Assembly (NCBI GenBank): GCA_938075415.1
Contig: CALJHC010000026.1
Span: 116,039 to 180,038 of the forward strand
Length of the DNA stretch: 64,000 nt
Source: an uncultured Rubripirellula sp.
GTDB taxonomy: Bacteria; Planctomycetota; Planctomycetia; Pirellulales; Pirellulaceae
Direction: 5' to 3'
Part shown: piece after piece, positions 8,341 to 17,288 of the stretch
How positions within the stretch are numbered: position 1 is the stretch's first letter
How the letters are laid out: each line of letters opens with the position of its first letter
Notes under the pieces: model-generated
The model's input: only the letters and a program-made list of their open reading frames with translations
The model's database searches: none
What the model was told of the DNA's origin: nothing
Made by a program: the position numbers and the translations under genes

Positions 8341-11300
8341 ATGGTTGTGGTTGCTGAAAAATTAACTTCCATGAATTCGGAATTGAAAATGTTTGGAACG
8401 ACTTGGCCTCCGATGCGAAAGAAAACGTTGTTAAGTGTTCTCGTTTTATTGAGCGCGATTGCACCGAGTGCCGGTTCGGCGGCAGATCCGATTCGCCTTG
8501 TCTTTCTGGGTGATGTGGGTCACCATCAACCGGCGCGCCGTGCGGCTGAGTTACTGCCCATTCTTCAAGACCGAGGCGTCGAGGTTCGTTACAGCGATGA
8601 CGTCAACGCGGTACTTTCCGACGAGGGATTGGAGGGGCTCGATGGCTTAATTGTGTATGCCAATATTGATGCGATTAGTGACTCGCAAGCCAGTTCACTG
8701 TTACGTTTCGTGGAGCAGGGTGGGGGCTTCATTCCACTGCACTGTGCTTCTTTTTGTTTTCGCAATCAGCCAGAAATCGTCTCTCTGATTGGCGCGCAAT
8801 TCCAGCGACATGGTGCTGGTGTTTTTTCCGTGAGTCCCAGCGAAGCTGCCGCGTCGCACCCTTTGATGCAAGGGTATAGCAGCTTTGAGAGTTGGGATGA
8901 AACGTATGTGCACACCCTGCATAACGAACGTGATCGAACGGTTCTTGAGTACCGCCAGGAAGGTGAGGATCGAGAGCCTTGGACGTGGATTCGTACGCAA
9001 GGCAAAGGCAGAGTTTTTTATACAGCGTGGGGACACGATTCTCGTACTTTTGGGAACGAGGGTTTTCAGAATCTGGTAGAGCGAGGGATTCGCTGGGCAT
9101 GTGGTCAGGACCCGTCAGTGGTTCCCGAGTTCGTTGGTGTTCAGCCAGAGCCGCTTGCCGATTTGAAGATGACGGCCCTGACTCAAGAGGTTGAGCCGTT
9201 TGATTATGTCGATGTGGGACCAAAAATCCCCAATTATGTTGTGGGTGCTCAGTGGGGTAAGCAAGAAGATCCCAGGACCTTGATGCAGAAGCCATTGGAT
9301 CCATCGGAGTCCATGAAACATTACTCGGTTCCCGAGGGTTTTCACTTGGACCTATTTGTTTCGGAACCTGATCTTGGGGGTAAGCCGATTTGCATGGCTT
9401 GGGATGAACGCGGACGTCTGTGGGTTGCGGAGACTTACGATTATCCGAATGAAAGGCAGAAAGAGGGTTCCGGTAGGGATCGAATACGGATTTGCGAAGA
9501 CAGTGACGGAGATGGAAAAGCGGATAAATTCACGGTCTTTGCGGACAAACTCAGTATTCCCACCAGCATTGTGTTTTCCCATGGTGGGCTGATCATGCAC
9601 CAAGCCCCCCACACTCTTTTCTACAAAGACACCGATGGTGACGACGTTGCTGATGTGAAGGAGATTCTCTTTACCGGTTGGAGCACCGGTGATACTCATG
9701 CCGGACCGAGTCATTTGAATTATGGTCACGACAATTGGTTTTATGGGATGGTTGGTTACGCGGGATTTAATGGGGAGATTGCCGGTGTAGAGCGATCGTT
9801 TCGAACTGGTTTTTATCGATTCTTTGTGGAGGAGGTGGACGGCAAGGTTGCTGTGACGGATTTTGAGTTTTTACGAAACACGAATAACAATTCATGGGGC
9901 GTTGGCTTAAGCGAGGAGGGTTTGCTGTTTGGTTCTACCGCAAACCGAAACCCCAGTGAATTCATGCCCGTTGCAAATCGTTATTATGAAAAAGTTCGCG
10001 GTTGGACCTCTTCGGTTTTGCAAGGTATAGCCGACAATCATGAGTTTGCCCCGATCACTGAAAAGGTCAGGCAGGTCGATCATCATGGCGGGTACACCGC
10101 AGCGGCGGGGCACGCTCTCTACACCGCTCGTCGTTACCCAAGTTCGTATTGGAACCGTGCCGCGTTTGTTGCCGGACCAACGGGACATCTTGTTGGAACT
10201 TTTGCTCTGACTCGGGACGGTGCGGGGTATCAATCAACAAGTCCAGCCAATCTCATTGCGAGTGATGATGAGTGGTCGGCGCCGATCATGGCGGAGGTTG
10301 GGCCAGACGGGAATGTTTGGGTTCTGGATTGGTACAACTACATTGTTCAGCACAATCCAACACCGGTTGGATTCAAGACCGGTCCGGGAAACGCCTACGT
10401 GACTGATCTGCGAGACAAGAAGCACGGACGAGTTTACCGAGTTGTTTACGGAAAAGACTCAGTGCCTTTTTCTCTTGCCAATGCTTCATCAAAAGATCTC
10501 GTTGAGGCTTTGTCGAACCCGAACATGTTCTGGCGACGTCACGCTCAGAGAATGTTGATAGAGAGAAAGGATTTGTCCGTAACGGATGATCTGATGGAGC
10601 TTGTGAAGCAAACTCATGTTGACGAGGTCGGTCTGAGCGTGGGAGCGATCCACGCTCTGCGGACTTTAAGCAGTCTGGATCAATTCAACAGCACCGCTGG
10701 GCACGCTATTCTCGAGGAGGCTTTGCGCCACGCTTCATCAGCAGTCGTGCGAACGGCAGTGGAGATTTTGCCGAGAGATGAATATGGGCGAGATCTGTTG
10801 GTTGCTTCCAATGCGATTGCTTCAAATGACGCACAGGTTCGCTTGTCGACCTTGTTAGCATTGGCAGAGATGCCGGAGTCAGGCAGTAATGCAGAAATCG
10901 CTTTGGATAGTTTGCAAAACCCCAAGCATCATGCTGATCGATGGATGTTGGATGCTGCAACCAGTGCAGCTGCTAACAGTAGCGGTTCGTTTCTTGTCAT
11001 TGCCTGTCGGCAACCCAACGCTACTGATCAGCTGAATCAGGCTGTTGCCATCGTTTCCGAGCACATGGCTCGTTCTCAGGATGTAGATGCTTTGGCACGT
11101 GTGCTTTCGGAGCTTGTTGATTCTGCAGTTTCGATTCGTTCTGCAATCATTGCTGGATGGACCAAGGGTTGGCCGAGTGACAGTCCGGCCAATCTTACCA
11201 AGAAGGCAGACGCTGAATTGCTTGCGATTTTTGACAAGCTTGATGCCAGCGGAAAAGGACAGTTGATTCGTCTGGCTGCTTCTTTGGGGAGTGAGGGGCT

Positions 11301-12804
11301 AGCTGAAAATGCAAAGATGATCGCCGAGCACCTGATGGAGATTGCCTCGGATGAGGAGGCAGGTGGGCCAGAGCGAGTTGGAGCCGCTAGGGAGTTAATT
11401 GGCCTGATGTCAGGTGACATCGCTGTCGTTGTTGAACTGCTCGAAAGCATCACTGGTCGCACTGATCCAACGACAGCTGATGGCTTGGTCAATGCGTTAC
11501 AACGAAGTCGCGCTGTCGATGTGGGTGACGTGATTGTGGAGTTTTTACCAACCATGACACCGAGTACTCGGGCGACCGCAATTCGCGTCATGCTTTCTCG
11601 TCCTGAGAGCACACAATCGTTGTTGGCAGCGATGGGCAAAGGCCTGATGGATCGTTCTGACCTCGCACTTGATCAACAGCAGGCGTTGTTGGCACATCCC
11701 CGCAAAGAAATACGCGAGCAGTCAACGAAAGTTTTTGCGAGGTCGGGTGGGGTGCCTAGCCCTGATCGAGTGGCGGTTCTCGATGCCCTGATGAAGGTGA
11801 CGATGCAGAACGGTGATCTAAAGCGTGGTAAGCAGATCTATACCAAGAACTGTGCAAACTGCCATAAGCATCGGGGTGAGGGTAATCAAGTGGGGCCCGA
11901 TCTTACGGGAATGGCGGTTCACCCCAAGGCCGAGTTGCTGACACATATCCTTGATCCAAGCCGAAGTGTGGAGGGTAACTATCGAAGTTACTCCGTGCTG
12001 ACGACCGATGGCATTGTCATGAATGGATTATTGGCATCTGAAACTCAGACCGCGATTGAGTTATACGATGCACAGGGTAAGAAACAGGTTGTGCTTCGAG
12101 AGGACATCGAGCAATTGGTCGCATCGAAGAAATCGGTGATGCCGGAGGGCTTTGAAAAGCAGATCAATGAGCAGGGGTTATCCGATTTGCTTGAGTTTTT
12201 GACCGACAAAGGGGCTTACCTGCCATTGCCGCTTGGCAAAGCCGCCACGGCCGTGAGCACCAAGGGACTCTTTCATGGTGGAGATAACGGGCCTGACCGG
12301 ATTGTCTTCCCGAATTGGTCACCCAAAATGGTTGGAGAGGTTCCCTTCCAGTTAGTCGATCCACAGGGAAAGAGCGTTCCGAATATCGTGCTGCTTAATG
12401 GACCCAATGGCACTCTGCCCCCATCGATGCCAAAGTCAGTCAGTGTGCCTTGCAACTCACCAATTAAGGCGATTCACATGCTCGGTGGGATTAGTGGATG
12501 GGGCTTCCCCGCCCATGGTGATAAGTCGGTGTCGATGACGATTCGGCTGCATTTGAAGGATGGCTCAATCGAGGACCATCCATTGTTGAATGCTGTTCAT
12601 TTTGCTGATTACATTCGACGGGTGGATGTTCCTGGATCTGAATTTGCAATGAGTTCCGGCGGTCAGCAGATTCGTTATCTTCAGGTGAGGCCAACGACGC
12701 ATCAAGTTGTGGAGTCAATCGAGTTGGTAAAGGGAGACGACCCCACCGCACCCATCGTGATTGCAATCACGGTAGAGCCGGTTTCTGTCTCCTCGGGGCA
12801 TTAG
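8341..12804 (+). CDS. ThuA-like / PVC-type dehydrogenase / HEAT / cytochrome c fusion protein
   Basis: This 1487-residue exported protein joins several modules. A signal peptide (RKKTLLSVLVLLSAIAPSAG) starts at the Met encoded at 8413. A ThuA-like domain (about 49-255; FIPLHCASFCF, VFYTAWGHDSRTF) is followed by a beta-propeller of the PVC membrane-bound dehydrogenase type (about 335-700; MAWDERGRLWVAETYDYP). Next come HEAT-like helical repeats (about 700-1150) and a heme c domain with CANCH at 1171-1175 and a likely Met ligand in VMPEGF. The last 200 residues form an unassigned beta-rich tail. It probably oxidises a sugar and passes electrons to a periplasmic chain. The start is uncertain: GAGGAG directly abuts the ATG at 8341, is six bases before GTG 8347, and ATG 8413 gives the best signal peptide. 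Confidence 0.93.
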   Translation: MVVVAEKLTSMNSELKMFGTTWPPMRKKTLLSVLVLLSAIAPSAGSAADPIRLVFLGDVGHHQPARRAAELLPILQDRGVEVRYSDDVNAVLSDEGLEGLDGLIVYANIDAISDSQASSLLRFVEQGGGFIPLHCASFCFRNQPEIVSLIGAQFQRHGAGVFSVSPSEAAASHPLMQGYSSFESWDETYVHTLHNERDRTVLEYRQEGEDREPWTWIRTQGKGRVFYTAWGHDSRTFGNEGFQNLVERGIRWACGQDPSVVPEFVGVQPEPLADLKMTALTQEVEPFDYVDVGPKIPNYVVGAQWGKQEDPRTLMQKPLDPSESMKHYSVPEGFHLDLFVSEPDLGGKPICMAWDERGRLWVAETYDYPNERQKEGSGRDRIRICEDSDGDGKADKFTVFADKLSIPTSIVFSHGGLIMHQAPHTLFYKDTDGDDVADVKEILFTGWSTGDTHAGPSHLNYGHDNWFYGMVGYAGFNGEIAGVERSFRTGFYRFFVEEVDGKVAVTDFEFLRNTNNNSWGVGLSEEGLLFGSTANRNPSEFMPVANRYYEKVRGWTSSVLQGIADNHEFAPITEKVRQVDHHGGYTAAAGHALYTARRYPSSYWNRAAFVAGPTGHLVGTFALTRDGAGYQSTSPANLIASDDEWSAPIMAEVGPDGNVWVLDWYNYIVQHNPTPVGFKTGPGNAYVTDLRDKKHGRVYRVVYGKDSVPFSLANASSKDLVEALSNPNMFWRRHAQRMLIERKDLSVTDDLMELVKQTHVDEVGLSVGAIHALRTLSSLDQFNSTAGHAILEEALRHASSAVVRTAVEILPRDEYGRDLLVASNAIASNDAQVRLSTLLALAEMPESGSNAEIALDSLQNPKHHADRWMLDAATSAAANSSGSFLVIACRQPNATDQLNQAVAIVSEHMARSQDVDALARVLSELVDSAVSIRSAIIAGWTKGWPSDSPANLTKKADAELLAIFDKLDASGKGQLIRLAASLGSEGLAENAKMIAEHLMEIASDEEAGGPERVGAARELIGLMSGDIAVVVELLESITGRTDPTTADGLVNALQRSRAVDVGDVIVEFLPTMTPSTRATAIRVMLSRPESTQSLLAAMGKGLMDRSDLALDQQQALLAHPRKEIREQSTKVFARSGGVPSPDRVAVLDALMKVTMQNGDLKRGKQIYTKNCANCHKHRGEGNQVGPDLTGMAVHPKAELLTHILDPSRSVEGNYRSYSVLTTDGIVMNGLLASETQTAIELYDAQGKKQVVLREDIEQLVASKKSVMPEGFEKQINEQGLSDLLEFLTDKGAYLPLPLGKAATAVSTKGLFHGGDNGPDRIVFPNWSPKMVGEVPFQLVDPQGKSVPNIVLLNGPNGTLPPSMPKSVSVPCNSPIKAIHMLGGISGWGFPAHGDKSVSMTIRLHLKDGSIEDHPLLNAVHFADYIRRVDVPGSEFAMSSGGQQIRYLQVRPTTHQVVESIELVKGDDPTAPIVIAITVEPVSVSSGH

Positions 12805-12882
12805 GTCAATCGCCGAATGGATTGTATTTTGGGGATGAACCGCCCGTTTGATTTCCAAAATCGCATCCAGACGTCTCTCGTT

Positions 12883-12903
12883 TTCGAGCCGTCTCGGCTC
12901 GAA
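12883..12903. terminator. Perfect 9-bp hairpin downstream of the fusion gene
   Basis: TTCGAGCCG at 12883-12891 pairs perfectly with CGGCTCGAA at 12895-12903 around a three-base loop. It lies about 80 bases after the stop at 12804. No T run follows on the plus strand, so it is a possible rho-independent-like or processing hairpin rather than a classical terminator. Confidence 0.35.
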
Positions 12904-13099
12904 GCTTGCGACTGCTTTGGGATTGTTATGGACGCATTAAATTGAGCTGCCGAGAAGGGTGAGTGAGAGGAATCGCGTTGTTAGGGATTCTGTTTACGTC
13001 AAGGAATGTGATTTCAATTTTGGCGATGAACGTTTTGATCTACCACGAATAATCGGATAGAACCTATTCTGCTGCTCGAATACGTATCAGAGGATTAGT

Positions 13100-14380
13100 T
13101 TGCCAACGCAAGAAAATGACACCGGTCCAACGCCATCGTGTTCTGGTCAGCAATCCGGGGCAACGCCTCAGTTCTATGATGTTTCGCGTACGTATCAATG
13201 GAACCTCGAGCATTCGCCAAGGGAGGCAGCCGGCGAACCCAGGGGGCGAAATCAAACCGCATCTACAAATGCTCAAACAGGATCCCTTGGGTTGGTGCCA
13301 TCACCTGATGGGGCCGAACAACAGTTGGGTCACGATAGAGGCTTCACCGGTGAATCGAACCCATCTGCGCCGATGACCCGATCAGGCATCGCTGGTGCTA
13401 AATGGAACTTTTTTGGACACGTTGTGGATTCACCGTTAGGTGTTGCTGCCGGACCGCTTCTGAACGGTGATTGGTGCGAACACTATGCTGACCTTGGGTT
13501 TGACGTTTTAACGTACAAGACAGTGCGGAGCGTAGCCCGCAGGTGTTATTCAATGCCGAATCTGCAACCGGTCGAGTCTCATGTGATGACCGGTTTCGAA
13601 TCAGAGGTGCGTACGTGTTCGAAGATGAGCGGGTCTTGGGCGGTTTCGTTCGGAATGCCATCAAGCGATCCACTTGTATGGCGAAAAGATGTGGAGCGTA
13701 CACGTCATCGCTTAAGTCGTCGAAAGGTACTTTCTGTGTCGGTCGTGGGGACGCAGCGTGAGGGCTGGAGTCTTGATCAGTTGGCCGAGGATTATGCAAA
13801 GTGTGCTTGCTGGGCAATTGAAAGTGGTGCCGACATGATTGAGGCGAACTTTTCTTGTCCTAATGTCTCGACTTGCGACGGTCAGCTCTACCAGTCCGCA
13901 GAGGAATCAACGTTAGTGGCACAATGCATAAGAGATGCCATTGGTGATGCGCCGTTGGTGATCAAGATTGGCTTCATTGAAGAGATGTCTTCCGTGCAAA
14001 AACTGGTTTCAGCCCTTGATGGTACCATTGATGGATTTTCGATGACGAACAGTCTTGCGGCGCGAGTTCGAGATGATCGTGGTAACCTTCTGTTTGATGC
14101 GGAACCCCGCGGGATATGCGGTAGAGGTATTCGTGAGCAATCGATTCTGCAAGTTGCCCGTTTTCGAAAAGTGATTGAGCAAGCTGACAGTCAATTGAAA
14201 ATTATTGGGGTTGGTGGGGTCAGCAGTGGGCGGCATGTTGATTCCTATTTGAAAGCTGGAGCAGATGCTTGTCATTTGGCAACTTCCGCAATGCTTGAAC
14301 CGTCTATCGCGATGCGAATCAGATCTGAATTGATCAATGAATCAAACTCGAATGGAGGTTCTCTCGTCGATCATTGTTGA
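13100..14380 (+). CDS. Dihydroorotate dehydrogenase-like flavoprotein with N-terminal extension
   Basis: The likely start is TTG at 13100, with AGAGGA six bases upstream; no ATG of the frame is better placed. About 95 low-complexity, probably disordered residues precede an FMN-binding TIM barrel. The barrel shows SPLGVAAGPLLNGDW, TYKTVRS, the active-site strand EANFSCPNVST and the FMN phosphate site GVGGVSSGRHVDSYLKAGA. The cysteine in FSCPN is the catalytic-base type of class 1 dihydroorotate dehydrogenases and dihydropyrimidine dehydrogenase; class 2 enzymes have Ser. The sequence around it (CDGQLYQSAEEST) is unlike canonical PyrD, and no pyr gene is nearby, so its substrate may be another pyrimidine or unrelated. 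It should be cytoplasmic, with no signal peptide. Confidence 0.85.
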   Translation: MPTQENDTGPTPSCSGQQSGATPQFYDVSRTYQWNLEHSPREAAGEPRGRNQTASTNAQTGSLGLVPSPDGAEQQLGHDRGFTGESNPSAPMTRSGIAGAKWNFFGHVVDSPLGVAAGPLLNGDWCEHYADLGFDVLTYKTVRSVARRCYSMPNLQPVESHVMTGFESEVRTCSKMSGSWAVSFGMPSSDPLVWRKDVERTRHRLSRRKVLSVSVVGTQREGWSLDQLAEDYAKCACWAIESGADMIEANFSCPNVSTCDGQLYQSAEESTLVAQCIRDAIGDAPLVIKIGFIEEMSSVQKLVSALDGTIDGFSMTNSLAARVRDDRGNLLFDAEPRGICGRGIREQSILQVARFRKVIEQADSQLKIIGVGGVSSGRHVDSYLKAGADACHLATSAMLEPSIAMRIRSELINESNSNGGSLVDHC

Positions 14381-14454
14381 GCCGATCGGGCGATGCAAAG
14401 AGGGTTGGGAGTCGGTCACGCAGTCGAGCTGAGCGGGCACGCTTGCGGAGCATG

Positions 14455-14472
14455 GGAAGTTTCTTAACTTCC
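14455..14472. terminator. 7-bp hairpin after the flavoprotein gene
   Basis: GGAAGTT (14455-14461) and AACTTCC (14466-14472) form a perfect stem with a four-base loop, about 75 bases after the stop at 14380 and just before the repeat array. No T run follows; a transcript-end role is only possible. Confidence 0.3.
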
Positions 14473-14483
14473 AGCCAAGTCAG

Positions 14484-14589
14484 AATCCGCGGTTGCAATG
14501 AATCCGCGGTTGCAATGGATCCGCGGTTGCAATGGAGAGGATCAATGCGATCTGCGGTTGCAATGGAGAGGATCAATGCGATCTGCGGG
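14484..14589. repeat. Composite tandem repeat overlapping a gene end
   Basis: Three 17-base units (AATCCGCGGTTGCAATG and close copies at 14484-14500, 14501-14517, 14518-14534) run into a 31-base unit (14535-14565) that contains the same core plus an inserted GAGAGGATCAATGCGAT. A second, truncated copy of the 31-base unit follows (14566-14589). The array runs into the 3' end of the minus-strand gene at 14573-15586: its stop codon and last three residues (Arg-Ser-His) lie inside the final copy. On the plus strand the 31-base unit carries GAGAGG five bases before ATG, which is probably accidental. Confidence 0.85.
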
Positions 14590-15586
14590 AGGTGATGGAA
14601 TTGAATTGTTTTTCTAATTCATCGATTGCTTCCGAGCCGCAATTTCCATCATGCAAAACGACCCGATAACGCATTTCAAGCGGTTTTTCTTGTGAGAGTG
14701 TGATGCGGTGTCGACCCGGGTACTTTGCGTTTTGCATGCTTCGCTTGACGCGAACAATCCAATCCGATTTGTTCTCGGAAACGCCCGGGTTCTCTTGATG
14801 ATTGATAATGGTCACCCCAGAATCATGTCGCGAGATATCCATCCATGTACCGGCGGTTATTGCCTTGGTGATCGGCGTGATTTTTGTGTGGTCGGACGTG
14901 AAGGTTTCTGAGCCATCGAGTGCAATTCGGGCAGAGAAACCACCATATCCTTTTTCGTTTTCACTTCCGCCAATTTGTATTTCATCTTGTAAGGCTAGAA
15001 GTGAAATGGAGAAGTCGATAGCTCGAACGCCATTGATTAGCGATCCGATGTGGATTTGATTCCTTTCACTGACAATTTGCAGTCGTGATGATTTGTTGTT
15101 TGAGAGGTTCGCAGTTTCTGGGCTGGTTTTGACATTGGGATCGTCTTGTCCATGGTGCTTGGTTTCCCAGATCACATGATTCGATATCGTGATGCCGTCG
15201 CCATCATGAAAGGTTCGATTTGACTTGAGTTTCCATGTGAAATTATTGCAGGCCCATGCATCACCCAATTTTTGAGTTCCCATCCACGCTTGATGCCAAG
15301 CCCAGAAAATACCTCGGTGATGCCGATGATCGACAGGAAAATCTTCAGTGACAAGTTTGCCTGATGGGGTTACCACTGGATGTAGGTAATTTGCCCGCCC
15401 CCACTGGCCGTTGAGTGATTGAGTCAATCCCTGATAGCGGACAACGAGCGTGTCGTTATCAAAAATGGAGACACCCTCTTTGTCGGCATCGAATCTTAAC
15501 TCTTCTGATTTGGCTGCCGATGAATGGTAAGAAACCAGCAGCCATAATAGGGCAGTGGTGGTTGCAAAATTGATTGGGCTGAACAC
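14573..15586 (-). CDS. PmoA-like DUF6807 family secreted protein
   Basis: The 337-residue protein starts at GTG (15586) with a signal peptide (hydrophobic TTTALLWLLVSYHSSA, cleavage near AKS). The motif DFPVDHRHHRGIFWAWHQA near residues 82-100 is the hallmark of the DUF6807/PmoA group, common in planctomycetes and often found with sugar-catabolism oxidoreductases. WMGTQKLGDAW and repeated short beta strands follow. The biochemical role is unknown; despite the database name it is not the methane monooxygenase subunit. Its last codons lie in a tandem repeat, so the C-terminus may have been reshaped by repeat expansion. Transcription runs toward the flavoprotein gene. Confidence 0.85.
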   Translation of the reverse strand: MFSPINFATTTALLWLLVSYHSSAAKSEELRFDADKEGVSIFDNDTLVVRYQGLTQSLNGQWGRANYLHPVVTPSGKLVTEDFPVDHRHHRGIFWAWHQAWMGTQKLGDAWACNNFTWKLKSNRTFHDGDGITISNHVIWETKHHGQDDPNVKTSPETANLSNNKSSRLQIVSERNQIHIGSLINGVRAIDFSISLLALQDEIQIGGSENEKGYGGFSARIALDGSETFTSDHTKITPITKAITAGTWMDISRHDSGVTIINHQENPGVSENKSDWIVRVKRSMQNAKYPGRHRITLSQEKPLEMRYRVVLHDGNCGSEAIDELEKQFNSITSRRSH

Positions 15587-15919
15587 CAGAGAACCCTGTG
15601 AAGTCGAGGGTAGTGCAAGACAAACCGCTCCCCATTGATATCGAGAGGTACGTCTTTTGATGAATCGAGTACGGAAAATCTGCTCAGAATTAACTTTGTC
15701 GGATTAATCGAGTGTGCAGCACGCAACAGCGGCCCTTAGGTGGGATTTTACAAGCGAGGGCTGCGATGAAGGGGTTTAAGCGGCTGACACCTTCATGAAC
15801 GGTTGGTTAGCAACCGATCGCCAAGACGACGATGGTTGCGATGGCCAGCCGTCTTCTTGGAATTATCATCAGTAGGATGACCTGATAGGTAGTTAGGCCT
15901 AGGTGGCATCAGGATCGAA
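15587..15919. other. Intergenic gap with an imperfect hairpin
   Basis: This holds the upstream region of the DUF6807 gene and the downstream region of clpP. CCAAGACGACG (15821-15831) can pair with CGTCTTCTTGG (15850-15860) with one mismatch, a candidate transcript-end structure for clpP read on the minus strand. No T run follows. I see no gene. Confidence 0.4.
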
Positions 15920-16510
15920 TTACTTCTCATCACTTTTGCTGACAACCTTGTCAATCAAACCATAATCGCAAGCTTCTGCTGCGGACATGAAACGATCCCG
16001 GTCGGTGTCTTTCTCAATCTTCTCAAGTGAATGCCCCGTGTGTTCGAGCATTAATTCGTTCATTCGCTGTTTAATGCGTCGCAATTCCTCAACGTGAATT
16101 TCAACCTCGCGAGCAGTACCTTGCATTCCCGCGAGTGGTTGGTGGATCATGATTCGAGCATTGGGCAGCGCGAAGCGTTTTCCTTTTGCGCCAGCGGTGA
16201 GCAACGCAGCCCCCATCGAAGCGGCCTGACCAATGCAATAGGTGGCGACATCGCAGGAAACGAATTGCATGGTGTCATAGATGGCCATGCCCGCGGTGAT
16301 GCTTCCTCCGGGACTGTTGATGTAGAGATGGATGTCAGCTTTGGGATCGTCTGACTGCAGGAATAGCATTTGGGCAACCAAAGCATTTGCGATGTGGTCA
16401 TCCACTTGTTGACCGAGGAAAATAATCCGGTCTTTCAGCAGGCGACTGTAGATGTCGTAGACTCGCTCTTCGCGGCCACTTTTTTCGACAACGTAGGGGA
16501 TCAAAGGCAT
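15920..16510 (-). CDS. clpP: ATP-dependent Clp protease proteolytic subunit
   Basis: The 196-residue protein has the normal ClpP length and the full Ser-His-Asp triad: Ser98 in GQAASMGAALL, His123 in RIMIHQPLAG and Asp172 in DTDRDRF, each shifted by one relative to E. coli. INSPGGSITAGMAIYDT and a C-terminal YGLIDKVV are canonical. It forms a tetradecameric peptidase chamber in the cytoplasm, fed by ClpX or ClpA/C ATPases, and degrades tagged or damaged proteins. It is the downstream member of a two-gene set, 67 bases after the second clpP, and is probably cotranscribed. No clpX or trigger-factor gene is in the window. Confidence 0.97.
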   Translation of the reverse strand: MPLIPYVVEKSGREERVYDIYSRLLKDRIIFLGQQVDDHIANALVAQMLFLQSDDPKADIHLYINSPGGSITAGMAIYDTMQFVSCDVATYCIGQAASMGAALLTAGAKGKRFALPNARIMIHQPLAGMQGTAREVEIHVEELRRIKQRMNELMLEHTGHSLEKIEKDTDRDRFMSAAEACDYGLIDKVVSKSDEK

Positions 16511-16577
16511 TGCTAGTGATTCTCGATGGTGGTGGTTGTTGCAGATGGAAAGCAGAGATTGTCAATGATCACGTTGA

Positions 16578-17288
16578 TCATTCGTCATCGCTGTCCTCAG
16601 GTGGCTTGGAGAGAATTTCATCCACCAAACCGTATTCTTTTGCTTCCTCTGCGTTGAGGAAGAAGTCGCGATCGGTGTCTTCGGAAATCTGCTCGACGGA
16701 TTTTCCAGTGTGCCTGCTGATGATCTGGTTGAGAACATCTCGGTAGCGGAACATCTCGGCAGCCTGAATTTCGATGTCACTCACCTGTCCACCAACGCCT
16801 CCCATGGGCTGGTGCATCATGACTCGACTGTGTGGCAGGCAGGTTCGTTTGCCCTTTGAGCCTCCGACCAATAGAACAGCGGCTCCGCTGCAGGCTTCAC
16901 CCACGCAATACGTTGCGACCGGGCACGACAAGATTTGCATGGTGTCGTAGATGGCCAAGGTCGCCGTGACGCTTCCGCCGGGTGAGTTTATGTAGAAATG
17001 GATGTCTTTGCGACGGTTCTCGCTTTGAAGGTAGAGAAGCTTCATCACGACGTCGTTGGCGTTGGCGTAATGGATTTCACCTTGCAGGAAAACAATCCGG
17101 TTTTCCAAAAGCAAGTCACCAAGCGTCAACTGTCGCTGCCGCTGATAGGATTGATAGGCTTGGCTACCAAGGATCTCGTTGGCCGCAAGGTCGCGAGGCA
17201 TAGGAAAATTCATTCGGGGTCTTTCGATCGGTTCGGGTTCATTAGAGACCGGCGGATCAACTTGATCCTCGACTTCGGGTCTAACCAA
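16578..17288 (-). CDS. clpP: Second ClpP-family protease subunit
   Basis: The protein has 236 residues if the TTG at 17288 is the start; an ATG at 17213 would give 211 residues and remove an acidic, proline-rich tail absent from normal ClpP, so the shorter form is plausible. The triad is present: Ser134 in GEACSGAAVLL, His159 in RVMMHQPMGG and Asp208 in DTDRDFF (long-form numbering). The nucleophile motif differs from the usual ASMGA, and the handle region is shifted, so it is a diverged paralogue. It may form mixed rings with the neighbouring ClpP, as shown for other bacteria with two ClpPs, or a separate complex. A palindrome AATGATCA-CGT-TGATCATT overlaps its stop (16564-16582). Confidence 0.95.
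   Translation of the reverse strand: MVRPEVEDQVDPPVSNEPEPIERPRMNFPMPRDLAANEILGSQAYQSYQRQRQLTLGDLLLENRIVFLQGEIHYANANDVVMKLLYLQSENRRKDIHFYINSPGGSVTATLAIYDTMQILSCPVATYCVGEACSGAAVLLVGGSKGKRTCLPHSRVMMHQPMGGVGGQVSDIEIQAAEMFRYRDVLNQIISRHTGKSVEQISEDTDRDFFLNAEEAKEYGLVDEILSKPPEDSDDE

Noticed and set aside
8729..9304. 191-codon antisense frame within the ThuA/cytochrome gene
   Set aside because: It is antisense to a well-supported gene; no independent evidence.
11076..11639. 187-codon antisense frame within the HEAT part of the fusion gene
   Set aside because: It is a shadow of regular codon use in the real gene.
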